In this document: positions 40,267 through 48,372 of the stretch, piece by piece | How the letters are laid out: every line of letters begins with the position of its first letter | Numbering within the stretch: the first letter of the stretch is position 1 | Assembly: GCA_903929765.1 (NCBI GenBank) | Contig: CAIYVX010000059.1 | Location: forward strand, 1 to 64,000 | From: an uncultured Planctomycetia bacterium | GTDB taxonomy: Bacteria > Planctomycetota > Phycisphaerae > FEN-1346 > JAACEH01 | DNA length: 64,000 bases | Direction: 5' to 3' | Notes under the pieces: generated by a model | What the model was told of the DNA's origin: nothing | Databases searched by the model: none | Seen by the model: the letters and a program-made list of their open reading frames with translations, nothing else | Translations under genes and position numbers: made by a program

Positions 40267-41355
40267 ATGGCCAAAGAAGAGAAATGCATCTACTGCTCGA
40301 CCTCGTTCGATTCTGCTGTGGGCGAAGGGGACCATATTCTTCCTGTCCAACTCGGAGAGTTCAGAGAGGCCGTTCAGTTCCGTCGCATCTGCCCTGGGTG
40401 CAACAATCGGATTGGAAAATCCGAACAACAATTCCTAAGGTGCGGCCCTGAATCTTTATTCCGTAGCAAGGTAAAGCCGACAGTCCCCCCCAAAAGACAA
40501 CGGGGCTGCTCCTCTCGCGCCGGGGCAGCAATGGGCGCCCCTGGCCCACGCTTTACTATCGAGCGTGATGACCACTATGAAATCGTTAGGCCATCAAGCG
40601 AGAATCCGGAGAACTGCTTCCCAGTTGACCAACTGGTAATTCAAGATATTGAGGGAAAAGAGTTCCACATCCCATTGTTTCCTGGGATGCTTCCCAAGCA
40701 ACTACGTGACCGGACCAAGAAGACGGGTGTTCGTCAGATCAAGAAGGCGTGGCTACACTCTGACGAATCAAAATGGGAAGAGCATCAGAAACTACTGATC
40801 GCCACATGGCCCCAAGTCGATGTGCAGGAATTGCCGTCCACGGAAATTGGGATTCACCAGGTCCAAACAGTGGGCAAATTTATAGTCAACGACCATTATT
40901 TTCGGGCTCTAGCGAAGATCGGATTTCATTACTATCTTATACATACTCGGCGTGGTTTGCGAGGTGACGAGGAGGGCTTCGCGCATATCCGGGATTTCAT
41001 CATGAATGGCGGCAAGATAGAGCCGTTCTTTGAACAGAAACAGCAGCAATTTACCACGCCGGTCGGCGAACAGCCATCGGGCGGGCTTGTATCGCCGCGC
41101 CAATGGTGCCACATACTGGGTGCCGATGAAAGCGGCCTCGTGGCCACCGCCTACATTCACCTTTTTCTCGGACCGGGCTGTGTCCCGCCTCCTTACAGCG
41201 TCAATCTGGGGAGGCACGGTAGCTCACTAACCAGGCCAGGTTTCGTATGGGGACACTTTTACCTTTACGACGACCCTCAAAGCGACAAACGGAAGGCAGG
41301 GCGCGTTGTTGCTGCTAGCATTTTGAACATACCGCGTGGAAATACTGCAGGTTGA
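40267..41355 (+). CDS. HNH-nuclease-like protein of unknown role
   Basis: 362 residues from ATG 40267; the frame also reads through the REP upstream, which is not believed. The N terminus carries CIYCSTSF, EGDHILPVQLGEF and CPGCNNRIGKSE, which together match the zinc knuckle and the DH of HNH folds of the CxxC...DHxxP...CxxCN kind. The remaining 300 residues have no family I recognise, and contain several Trp/His-rich patches (WCHILGADESGLVA, FVWGHFYLYDDP). GC is lower than the flanking housekeeping genes. It may be a restriction- or mobile-element-related nuclease; that is inference. Confidence 0.65.
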   Translation: MAKEEKCIYCSTSFDSAVGEGDHILPVQLGEFREAVQFRRICPGCNNRIGKSEQQFLRCGPESLFRSKVKPTVPPKRQRGCSSRAGAAMGAPGPRFTIERDDHYEIVRPSSENPENCFPVDQLVIQDIEGKEFHIPLFPGMLPKQLRDRTKKTGVRQIKKAWLHSDESKWEEHQKLLIATWPQVDVQELPSTEIGIHQVQTVGKFIVNDHYFRALAKIGFHYYLIHTRRGLRGDEEGFAHIRDFIMNGGKIEPFFEQKQQQFTTPVGEQPSGGLVSPRQWCHILGADESGLVATAYIHLFLGPGCVPPPYSVNLGRHGSSLTRPGFVWGHFYLYDDPQSDKRKAGRVVAASILNIPRGNTAG

Positions 41356-41380
41356 TAATTTTGCTGCCAACACTGCGGAT

Positions 41381-41411
41381 CGTGGCCCGTCTTCGCCGGA
41401 CCACGCCACCC
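41381..41411 (-). repeat. GGCATGGTC hairpin element, copy 2 (diverged)
   Basis: On the minus strand GGTGGCGTGGTCCGGCGAAG then ACGGGCCACG. The loop and stem changed together, which preserves the hairpin. Confidence 0.65.
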
Positions 41412-41440
41412 TCAATTACCTAAGCTGACGGTAAACTTCA

Positions 41441-42022
41441 TCACTGTGGTCCATCATCTCCTAAACTCATCGTGTAGCGCAATGTTACGTAATCACCGGC
41501 CAGTTGCCCGTATCGTTCTCTGGTTCTTTGTGCGGCAGTATCGAGGAGTTTCATCATAAGAGTCCCCCGACGATCCTTGCCTGGCTCTTCCTTCAGGTTA
41601 TCCATTGTGTTCTGTGCGTCAGCCTTAACGTCACTCGGAGGCTCGCCGCCTACCTTGAGCCATTCAGCTTTGAGAAATCCTTCAAAGGAACCAGGAGAAA
41701 TCCTCTCCGCCGCCCTCAGCAATGTCGCATAATCTGTTGAGAGCGTGTTCCACGCCCCGACCGCAGTCTTTTCATCGGGAAGGGTAACGCTCTCGCGAAG
41801 AAGTGTTTCCTTGGCTTTCTCGTCAAGTTCCCAGCCTGCTTGGCAGAGACTACAAACAAGGTAATACTTCCTGTTAAACTTGGCTACGGGGATGAAATAG
41901 AGCGAGGCTTTGGTGGCAAGTTCGTAGACGTTCGTCGGAGCCCAATTCTTGCAGTTTGGACACCTGTTGATTCCGGAGAACGCAATTTTCTTTGCGTTCT
42001 TTCCCCAGCCGGCAATGATCAT
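41441..42022 (-). CDS. Zinc-ribbon protein of unknown function
   Basis: 193 residues. An N-terminal zinc-ribbon module (CPNC at about residue 22 and CSLC at about 58) is followed by a helical, charged region without recognised motifs. The opening MIIAGWGKNAKKI and the spacing of the two CxxC pairs are those of a small zinc-ribbon family in many bacteria. GC is low. A smaller zinc-ribbon gene lies immediately upstream on the same strand. Confidence 0.7.
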   Translation of the reverse strand: MIIAGWGKNAKKIAFSGINRCPNCKNWAPTNVYELATKASLYFIPVAKFNRKYYLVCSLCQAGWELDEKAKETLLRESVTLPDEKTAVGAWNTLSTDYATLLRAAERISPGSFEGFLKAEWLKVGGEPPSDVKADAQNTMDNLKEEPGKDRRGTLMMKLLDTAAQRTRERYGQLAGDYVTLRYTMSLGDDGPQ

Positions 42023-42026
42023 GTCT

Positions 42027-42239
42027 TTACCCTTTCATTGCAAAAGCCTGTTCCTTGCTGATTTCTCGGGCACTGTGGCCGCAGATCCCGCAAGATAGGA
42101 AGAACTTTCGTTTTCCGGCAATAGGTCTGCTGGCGAGAATAAACCCAAGTTGCCAGCCCTGTGGCACGACATATACGACATGGTCGTTTGTATTGCCACA
42201 CCTCTCACACTTCATCGAAAGAGGACGTGTTCCTTCCAT
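42027..42239 (-). CDS. Small zinc-ribbon protein
   Basis: 70 residues from ATG 42239, with GGAGG seven bases upstream; a longer frame is possible but has no ribosome site. Two CxxC pairs, CERCGN and CGICGH, flank a hydrophobic hairpin, VVYVVPQGWQLGFIL. It begins the two-gene minus-strand unit with the larger zinc-ribbon gene, which starts four bases after its stop. Confidence 0.7.
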   Translation of the reverse strand: MEGTRPLSMKCERCGNTNDHVVYVVPQGWQLGFILASRPIAGKRKFFLSCGICGHSAREISKEQAFAMKG

Positions 42240-42381
42240 GACCCATCCTCCCTGGCCCGTTCGAAAGAACATAGCTATCCTCCATCACGGTTAGCTGTAA
42301 ATGTGCATGATTTTCTTTTCAAGTTCGTTGATTTTATTCCTCGGTTACTCATCACGCAACGAAAAAAAAGCAAGGCCAAAT

Positions 42382-42431
42382 AAAAGACCGGCATTTTACA
42401 GTGGCGGCTGCAAACGGCGCATCCGCCCTAC
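42382..42431 (-). repeat. GTAGGG hairpin element, right boundary of the accessory block
   Basis: On the minus strand GTAGGGCGGATGCGCCGTTT then GCAGCCGCCACTG. It is the inverted counterpart of 40093-40145; the two flank 2.3 kb of low-GC genes. Confidence 0.75.
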
Positions 42432-42447
42432 ATAACGACAACATCGC

Positions 42448-42470
42448 GGGCGACCCATGGGTCGCCCCTA
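42448..42470 (-). repeat. GTAGGG hairpin element containing a stop codon
   Basis: On the minus strand GTAGGGGCGACCCATGGGTC; stem GGGCGACCC/GGGTCGCCC. The TAG is the stop codon of the kinase-like membrane protein. Confidence 0.75.
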
Positions 42471-44963
42471 CTTGAAAACCACCCGCCAATGCGTGGCCAG
42501 GATGATGGCGGCGGGGAGGAGGGACAGGGCGAGCCAGAAGAAAAAGGCGCGGCGGGCATAGGCGAAACGCGGGGAAAGGGCGGACCAGATGATGAGAGCG
42601 GCAAGGGCGGCTACGGCGGCTCCGAGGGCGGCCCATTTCATGCCGTGGATGGAGTCGGGCTTGGGATGGGCTGATTTCCAGGAAAGAATGGCGGCGGCGA
42701 GGGAGCAGGCGAACCAGACGGCGCCGAGGATGATTTTGGTGACGAGGCGCATGGTGGTTTCCTGGCCCTCGGCGATGCGGCGGCGAATGGAGATGGGCTT
42801 GTTGAAACAGGTGTCGAGGGCGGCATGTTCGAGGAGGGCGCCGTGCTCGCCGAAGACCGGGACGCGGTGGACCAGTTCCCTGGCCCAGCGGCCGGCCATG
42901 AATTGGGCCAGGACGGGGTACTTGGCGACCATCTGAATCGGGAAGCCGAGGTAGCCGATGTACTTCCAGAACGAAATGGCGGCGGCGATCTTGAAGTCGC
43001 GGAAGTTCCGCTTGGCGATCATCACGGCGATGACGAAGAGGCCGCGAGCCAGCGAGCCGGGCGAAATCGGCGTGAGCTGGAAGAGGGTCACAATCCAGAC
43101 CGCCGCCTTTGCCGATTCGGCGGCGCTGAGATGATTGTGCCAACAATACCAGGCGATGACGATCGCGTTGACGACGTGCGTGATCGGGGCGCAGGCCAGG
43201 TGGCCGGCGACGCAGAGAAGGTAAGTCCGAATATACGGATCGCCGGCCTGACTGCGCAACTGGTCGCGCTCGGCTTCGGTCAGTTCGCCGGCTTTGTAAC
43301 CTTCTTCGATGACCGATTCGAGCCACTGCTGACGGTAGGCGGCATTGGTCATGAACTTCCAGGCGCCGCCTACGTAGCGGCGCAGCACGTCGAGGGCGTA
43401 GGACGGTTCGGCGAGGAAGCGGTGCCACTTCGGCGGCAAAAAGCCGAGGGTCAGGCGTTGCAACCAAAACATCAGAATGCCCGGCGAATGGAGAATCGCG
43501 TCCTCCGAGCGGCGGCCCTGGCGACGCCAGTCCATCAGGTCTTCCGCTTGCCGCGCGTGCAGCGACCGCACCAGGTAGGACGGATCGGAAACCAGTTTCC
43601 AGGCGTGCTGGCGATAGTTCAGGTCGCCCCAGCGCTTGCGAATCAGGGTGCCCAGGAGCGGAATGAAGCCGAGGAGGAAGAAGATGGTCCAGGCGGCGCT
43701 GCTGCGGCGAAAGGTTTCGGCGTGGGCGTCGTCGATGATATGGTTGGCTCGCCAGCCGCGCACGAAGCCTTCGGCCACCGAAGCTCGCATGGTGTGGTTA
43801 GTGAGCGCCCGCAGGCCGTGATGGGCCAGGTCGATCAGGCTGTCGCGATAGGCGGGGTCGGCTTGCTTAAGCTCTTCGAGCGCCGGGCGCAGGTCGGCGA
43901 AGCGGTCGGCGTGCTCGTTGATATAGGCTTCGAGTTTGCCGAGGTCGCCGCGGTCGAATTGCACGACCGTTCCGCGCTTGAGGCCGCGGGCGATCAAGGT
44001 GAAGTCGCCGGGGCTCATCGGCAGACACGCGAGCAGGGCCAGCCCCGCGCGAAAATCAATCGCGCTGAGGCCGTCGGCCGGCCCGTCGCCCTGGTCGGTC
44101 CGTTTCAGGACATTCGGCTGGCTCTTGCAGGTCATCCATTCGTACTGCCGGGCGAGTTCCGGCGCGCCGACGCGGTGCAGCAGGGCGACGAACCGGGCCA
44201 TGAAATGTTGCTTGGCCAAGTACTCGGCAGCCGTAACCTGGGAAAAATCGGGATGGGCCACGGCCGGATCGAGCGGCTTTCGCTCGAACAGGCGGTCGTC
44301 GAGGGCGAACTTCCATTGTCGCCCGGCGACCCAGTCGCTGACCTCGCCGAAGGTGCCGAGCGTCTCGTCATACAAGGTGGCGTAGCAGCGGCGCACCACC
44401 TCCGGCCGCTCGAACTCGATTTCGGCAGCGCGGCCGATGAGGGTTTGCCAGAGGACGCCGGCCCGGGCGGCCGCAGGATGGACCTGCATGGAAAAGTGGC
44501 CCTGAAAGCCGACCGTGTAAACACAATCACGAAACAGGCGGGAGAAACCGCTGGGGGGAATCAGGAGTTTGACGGCGTAAACCTGGCCGACGGCGAGGCC
44601 GGCGATGCATGCAGTGGCACGGGCATCTTGCCCGTGAGTCTCAGGGGCATCTTGCCCCTGCTCTTTGTTTTTGTTTTCCACGGGCGAGACGCCCATGTCA
44701 CTGTTGTTATGGCCCTCGATTGGTTCCAGGGCTTCGAGCCGCGCGCGATAGACCTGGCCGGCGAACCCGCCACCGACAAACTTTTCGACGGTCATCACGG
44801 CCCTGGCCCGCCCCGCCGGGCAGACGCCGGTCAGTTCGAACTCGAAAATGCGACCGCGATCATAGCGCGTGCGCCGCTGTCGCCTGAGCGGCCCGGCCGC
44901 ATCGACCACGGTTTGCAACTGGACCAGCACCTCGTCCATTACGATTGGTTCTTTTTCGGTCAT
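42468..44963 (-). CDS. Kinase-like polytopic membrane protein with repeat-derived insertion
   Basis: 831 residues. Residues about 55-135 look like a protein-kinase N-lobe: KFVGGGFAGQVYRARL as glycine-rich loop and GQVYAVKLLIPP as the strand with the ATP-binding Lys. Between them residues 86-118 are foreign: they are encoded by three GGGC-type hairpins and include THGQDARATAC. A kinase catalytic loop is not obvious downstream. The second half has about ten hydrophobic segments, including WIVTLFQLTPISPGSLARGLFV, which recalls the flippase-like membrane domains of lysylphosphatidylglycerol synthase. ATG start, GTAGGG element at the stop. I do not recognise the family; it may be a lipid-linked kinase or pseudokinase. 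Confidence 0.7.
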   Translation of the reverse strand: MTEKEPIVMDEVLVQLQTVVDAAGPLRRQRRTRYDRGRIFEFELTGVCPAGRARAVMTVEKFVGGGFAGQVYRARLEALEPIEGHNNSDMGVSPVENKNKEQGQDAPETHGQDARATACIAGLAVGQVYAVKLLIPPSGFSRLFRDCVYTVGFQGHFSMQVHPAAARAGVLWQTLIGRAAEIEFERPEVVRRCYATLYDETLGTFGEVSDWVAGRQWKFALDDRLFERKPLDPAVAHPDFSQVTAAEYLAKQHFMARFVALLHRVGAPELARQYEWMTCKSQPNVLKRTDQGDGPADGLSAIDFRAGLALLACLPMSPGDFTLIARGLKRGTVVQFDRGDLGKLEAYINEHADRFADLRPALEELKQADPAYRDSLIDLAHHGLRALTNHTMRASVAEGFVRGWRANHIIDDAHAETFRRSSAAWTIFFLLGFIPLLGTLIRKRWGDLNYRQHAWKLVSDPSYLVRSLHARQAEDLMDWRRQGRRSEDAILHSPGILMFWLQRLTLGFLPPKWHRFLAEPSYALDVLRRYVGGAWKFMTNAAYRQQWLESVIEEGYKAGELTEAERDQLRSQAGDPYIRTYLLCVAGHLACAPITHVVNAIVIAWYCWHNHLSAAESAKAAVWIVTLFQLTPISPGSLARGLFVIAVMIAKRNFRDFKIAAAISFWKYIGYLGFPIQMVAKYPVLAQFMAGRWARELVHRVPVFGEHGALLEHAALDTCFNKPISIRRRIAEGQETTMRLVTKIILGAVWFACSLAAAILSWKSAHPKPDSIHGMKWAALGAAVAALAALIIWSALSPRFAYARRAFFFWLALSLLPAAIILATHWRVVFK
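44618..44703. repeat. GGGCATCTTGCCC hairpin cluster inside a coding region
   Basis: Three hairpins in a row: CACGGGC/GCCCGTG (44618-44636), CAGGGGC/GCCCCTG (44642-44660) and GGGC/GCCC (44682-44694). They lie in frame within the kinase-like gene, giving the peptide DMGVSPVENKN then KEQGQDAPETHGQDARATAC. Elsewhere in the window such hairpins are intergenic. Confidence 0.85.
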
Positions 44964-45018
44964 AGTTCCATACCGTACCTGCCGCTGCTTAACCCGTCAA
45001 GCGCCGTTACGGACAAAG

Positions 45019-45046
45019 TCCTCAGACCTCAGTCCCCAGTCTTCAG
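45019..45046 (-). repeat. Seven-base word tract (CTGAAGT vocabulary), copy 1
   Basis: TCCTCAG, ACCTCAG, TCCCCAG, TCTTCAG in register, then GCGCAGCAAAAACAGC. This flank is the complement of the one at 62881-62893, so the two tracts are inverted copies. Confidence 0.85.
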
Positions 45047-45070
45047 GCGCAGCAAAAACAGCAACAGCGT

Positions 45071-45089
45071 CCTCCAGCAGCGCTGAGGG
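45071..45089 (+). repeat. REP-like palindrome, copy 9 (decayed)
   Basis: CCTCCAGCAGCGCTGAGGG with intact leader CAGCGT and tail CTTCAAAAGGAGAAAAAAAC. Two arm positions no longer pair. Confidence 0.7.
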
Positions 45090-45241
45090 CTTCAAAAGGA
45101 GAAAAAAACAGCGCCGCAGGTGCCGTCTTGCAATCGTCCCGACATTTCCTGTAGAATGTCCCGGTTCGCTTCCGATGACAGGAGCGTTAATAGCGCACGG
45201 TTCGCCGCACTTCACTGGCCCAGACTATAGGAGATTTCGCA

Positions 45242-46378
45242 ATGTACAAACCCAGACTCTTTGCCCCCGGACCGACCGTCGTGCCGCCGGAGACGCTGCT
45301 GGAACTGGCCCGCCCGGTTACGCATCATCGCACGGCCGAGTTCCGCGACACCTTCAAGCAGGTCACGGAACTGCTCCAGTACGTCTTCCAGACCAAGCGG
45401 CCGGTCTACACAATGACCGGCTCGGGCAGCCTGGCCATGGAAGCATCGGTGGCCAACGTCGTCGCCCCGGGCGAGAAGATGCTGGCCGTCGTCGGCGGCA
45501 AGTTCGGCGAACGGTGGCAAAAACTCGGGCTAGCCTTCGGGGCCAACGTCATCACCATGACCATTCCCTGGGGCACGGCCGTCACCGCCGACCAGATTGC
45601 GGCGGCGCTGAAGAAAGATCCCGACATCGTCGCGGTCTACGTCACGCATTCCGAAACATCGACGGCCACGGCCATCGACCTGAAGGCCATTGCCGCCGTG
45701 GTCGCCAAGACGCCGGCCGTCCTGGTCTCCGACTGCATCACGTCCATCGGGGCGATGGAAATGCGGATGGACGATTGGGGCATCGACATTCCCGTCACCG
45801 GCTCGCAGAAGGCCCTCATGCTGCCGCCGGGCCTGGCGTTTTTGTCGTGCAGCGAAAAGGCCATGGCCAAGATCGCCAAGACGAAGGCCCACGTTTTCTA
45901 CGCCAAGATTCCGGCCTACGAAAAGAGCCTGGCCGATTGGGACACGCCGTACACGCCGGCCAACACCCTGATCCTGGCCCTGCGGACTTCGCTGAACATG
46001 ATCAAGGCCGAGGGACTGGAAAAGGTCTGGACCGAGACGGCCAAGCGGGCCAAAGCCGTCCGCGAAGGGTCCAAGGCCATCGGTTTGAAGGTTTTCTCGC
46101 AAAGCCCGAGCGACAGCGTCACGGCCATCCTCGCCCCCGATGGTGTGGACGGCGAAAACCTGTACAAGACGCTCTACAAGAGCTACGGCCTGCGGCTGGC
46201 CGGCGGGCAGGACAGCCTCAAGGGCAAGGTGGTCCGCTTCAGCCACATGGGCTACGTCGATGCCTTCGACACGCTGGCCCAGGTGGCGGGGCTGGAAATG
46301 GCCTGCCGCGACCTCGGGGCGAAGATTGAGATCGGAGCCGGCGTGGCGGCGGCGCAGAAGGTTCTCGCTAGTTCGTAA
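45242..46378 (+). CDS. Class V aminotransferase, probably serine-pathway
   Basis: 378 residues of the alanine-glyoxylate / serine-pyruvate type. It opens with FAPGPTVVPPETLLELARPVTHHRTAEF, the pyridoxal-phosphate Lys is in TGSQKALMLPPGLAF, and SDCITSIGAMEMRMDDWGID carries the cofactor-binding Asp. GGRKGQDS-type SerC features are absent. GAGATTTCGCA precedes the ATG weakly. serA begins 203 bases after the stop on the same strand, so it may replace SerC as phosphoserine aminotransferase, or interconvert serine and glyoxylate. Position favours the first; this is inference. Confidence 0.85.
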   Translation: MYKPRLFAPGPTVVPPETLLELARPVTHHRTAEFRDTFKQVTELLQYVFQTKRPVYTMTGSGSLAMEASVANVVAPGEKMLAVVGGKFGERWQKLGLAFGANVITMTIPWGTAVTADQIAAALKKDPDIVAVYVTHSETSTATAIDLKAIAAVVAKTPAVLVSDCITSIGAMEMRMDDWGIDIPVTGSQKALMLPPGLAFLSCSEKAMAKIAKTKAHVFYAKIPAYEKSLADWDTPYTPANTLILALRTSLNMIKAEGLEKVWTETAKRAKAVREGSKAIGLKVFSQSPSDSVTAILAPDGVDGENLYKTLYKSYGLRLAGGQDSLKGKVVRFSHMGYVDAFDTLAQVAGLEMACRDLGAKIEIGAGVAAAQKVLASS

Positions 46379-46410
46379 CGGGCGGGAATAATCGGGAGGT
46401 TAAAAGGAAA

Positions 46411-46523
46411 CGGAGAATATCCAACAACCAACACTCAATATCCAATCATGAAGTGAAAAACTACAGAAGCGGAATCCGTACTTGGTGATTGGGTGTTGGA
46501 TATTCGATATTGGACATTAGCTG
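46411..46523 (+). repeat. Heptamer inverted repeat, copy 2
   Basis: Arms of GAATATC, CAACAAC, CAACACT, CAATATC, CAATCAT around the core GGAATCCGTACTT. The right arm is partly shortened and ends GGACATTAGCTG. It ends 58 bases before the serA ATG. Confidence 0.88.
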
Positions 46524-46580
46524 TTTTGTGTGTATTTTCAAGTAATGTCAAAATTGGCTCTGCACTAACGGAGAAATGCC

Positions 46581-48191
46581 ATGTTGAAGGTTCTCGTCGC
46601 CGACAAACTGCCCAAGGAAGGTCTCGACATCCTCAACAAGGAGGAAGGCGTTAAGGTCGATATCAAGACCGACCTGCCGCCCGACCAGCTCAAGGCCATT
46701 ATCGGCGAGTACGACGGCATCATCATCCGCTCGGCCACCAAGCTGACGGGCGACATCCTGAAGGCGGCCACGAACCTGAAGGCCGTGGCCCGGGCCGGCG
46801 TCGGCGTTGACAATGTCGATGTGCCGACGGCCACGCAAATGGGCATCGTCGTGATGAACACGCCCGACGGCAACACCCTGGCCACGGCGGAACTGACCAT
46901 GGCCCTCATGCTGGGCCTGTGCCGCAAAATCGACCTGGCCGCGGCCAGCTTGAAGAGCGGCCAGTGGGACCGCAAGAGTTTTCAGGGCACGCAACTGGCC
47001 GGCAAGACGCTCGGCGTCGTCGGCCTGGGCCGCATCGGCAGCGCGGTCGCCCGCCGGGCTTTGGGCTTCGAGATGAAGGTCATCGGCTTCGATCCCTTCT
47101 TCGCCGGCTCGAAGGAACTGGAACAGAAAATCACCGTCACGGGCAACCTCGACGAACTTCTCGCCAAGTGCGACATCATCACCGTCCACACACCCAAGAC
47201 GGCCGAGACGACCGGCCTGCTCGGGGCGGCGCAGATGGCCAAGATGAAAAAGGGCGTGCGGCTCATCAATGCGGCGCGCGGCGGAATTATCGACGAGGCG
47301 GCCCTGTTCGACGCCCTGGAATCGGGGCAGGTGGCCGGGGCGGCGCTGGACGTGTTCGTGAAGGAGCCGCCGGAAGATCGCCGGTTGGCGGATCACCCGA
47401 AGGTTCTGGCCGTGCCGCACCTGGGCGCTCAGACCGAAGAGGCGCAGCTCATGGTCGCCGCTGACGCTTCGCGAATCATGATGGACTTCCTCAAAGGCCG
47501 GGGTCTGGCGAACGCCGTCAACATGCCGGCCATCGACTATTCCCGCGCGGGCGAACTGAAAATCTATCTCCAACTGGCCCAGCGCATGGGCCTCTTGCTG
47601 GGGGCGCTGAACCAGGGCCGCATGAAAAAGCTCACGGTGAAATATAGCGGCAAGGTGACGGAACTTTCCTACCGCCAGGCGACGATCGCGCTGGTGATGG
47701 GCCTGCTGCACGGCCGCGTCACCGACCGGCTGACGATGGTCAACGCCATGCTGGTGGCCAAAGACAAGGGCATCGAAGTGATCGAAACCGTGGCCGAGCA
47801 GAACGAATCGTACGTTACGGCGGTCGAGGCGGTGATCGAAAGCGATCAGGAAACCCATTCGCTGACCGGCACGCTCCTCGGGGAGAAGCACACCCGCATC
47901 GTCCGCATCGACGGCATCGACGTGGAAATGCCGCCGGCGGGGAACATCCTGATCACCTTCCACGACGACACGCCGGGCGTCATCGGCAGCGTCGGCTCGC
48001 TGCTGGCGGCCCAGGGCGTCAACATCGCCTACATGACCTGCGGCCGCAAAGGCGGGCGCGGCGAACTGGCCATGCTCGGCATCACCCTCGACGCGGCGCC
48101 GCCGGAAAAAACGCTCGAAGACCTGCGCAAGCTCAAGCCGATGCACCGCGTGCTGCATGTGGCCCTGCCGCCGCTGGAAGAGCAGGGGTGA
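46581..48191 (+). CDS. serA: D-3-phosphoglycerate dehydrogenase
   Basis: 536 residues, the long bacterial form. The NAD-binding motif is VVGLGRIGSAVARRA, the catalytic Arg is in NAARGGIIDEAAL and the His in VPHLGAQTEEAQ. After the catalytic half comes the allosteric substrate-binding domain (about 320-450) and a C-terminal ACT domain, VGSVGSLLAAQGVNIAYMTCGR, so feedback by serine is likely. It begins serine synthesis and lies after the class V aminotransferase. CGGAG precedes the ATG. Confidence 0.96.
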   Translation: MLKVLVADKLPKEGLDILNKEEGVKVDIKTDLPPDQLKAIIGEYDGIIIRSATKLTGDILKAATNLKAVARAGVGVDNVDVPTATQMGIVVMNTPDGNTLATAELTMALMLGLCRKIDLAAASLKSGQWDRKSFQGTQLAGKTLGVVGLGRIGSAVARRALGFEMKVIGFDPFFAGSKELEQKITVTGNLDELLAKCDIITVHTPKTAETTGLLGAAQMAKMKKGVRLINAARGGIIDEAALFDALESGQVAGAALDVFVKEPPEDRRLADHPKVLAVPHLGAQTEEAQLMVAADASRIMMDFLKGRGLANAVNMPAIDYSRAGELKIYLQLAQRMGLLLGALNQGRMKKLTVKYSGKVTELSYRQATIALVMGLLHGRVTDRLTMVNAMLVAKDKGIEVIETVAEQNESYVTAVEAVIESDQETHSLTGTLLGEKHTRIVRIDGIDVEMPPAGNILITFHDDTPGVIGSVGSLLAAQGVNIAYMTCGRKGGRGELAMLGITLDAAPPEKTLEDLRKLKPMHRVLHVALPPLEEQG

Positions 48192-48218
48192 GGGAGGCGG
48201 AGAAAGTGCTGGCAAGGA

Positions 48219-48245
48219 TTCAAGGTCACAAATTGTGACCTTGAA
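48219..48245. repeat. Perfect palindrome, copy 1
   Basis: Arms TTCAAGGTCACAA and TTGTGACCTTGAA, 13 bases each, around a single A. It is 28 bases after the serA stop. No T tract follows, so an intrinsic terminator is unlikely. A second copy with one mismatch is at 49466-49492. Confidence 0.9.
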
Positions 48246-48266
48246 AAGAGAAGGGAAAATAGTCAG

Positions 48267-48300
48267 GGTGGCATGGTCTGGCGCAGACAGGCCATGAATG
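48267..48300 (+). repeat. GGCATGGTC hairpin element, copy 3
   Basis: GGTGGCATGGTCTGGCGCAG then ACAGGCCATGAATG. It is followed at 48311 by TAGGTGGCTGTCCCTGG, whose inverted relative is at about 49640-49657. Confidence 0.75.
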
Positions 48301-48372
48301 TGGATCGTTAATAGGTGGCTGTCCCTGGTTTCAAGGAAGGCCTGGCTACTGGCTTCAGTAGGAAAACGACAC

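Noticed and set aside
48219-48245. Palindrome after serA as an intrinsic terminator
   Set aside because: It has no following T tract and a second copy occurs away from any strong gene end; it fits a repeat better.
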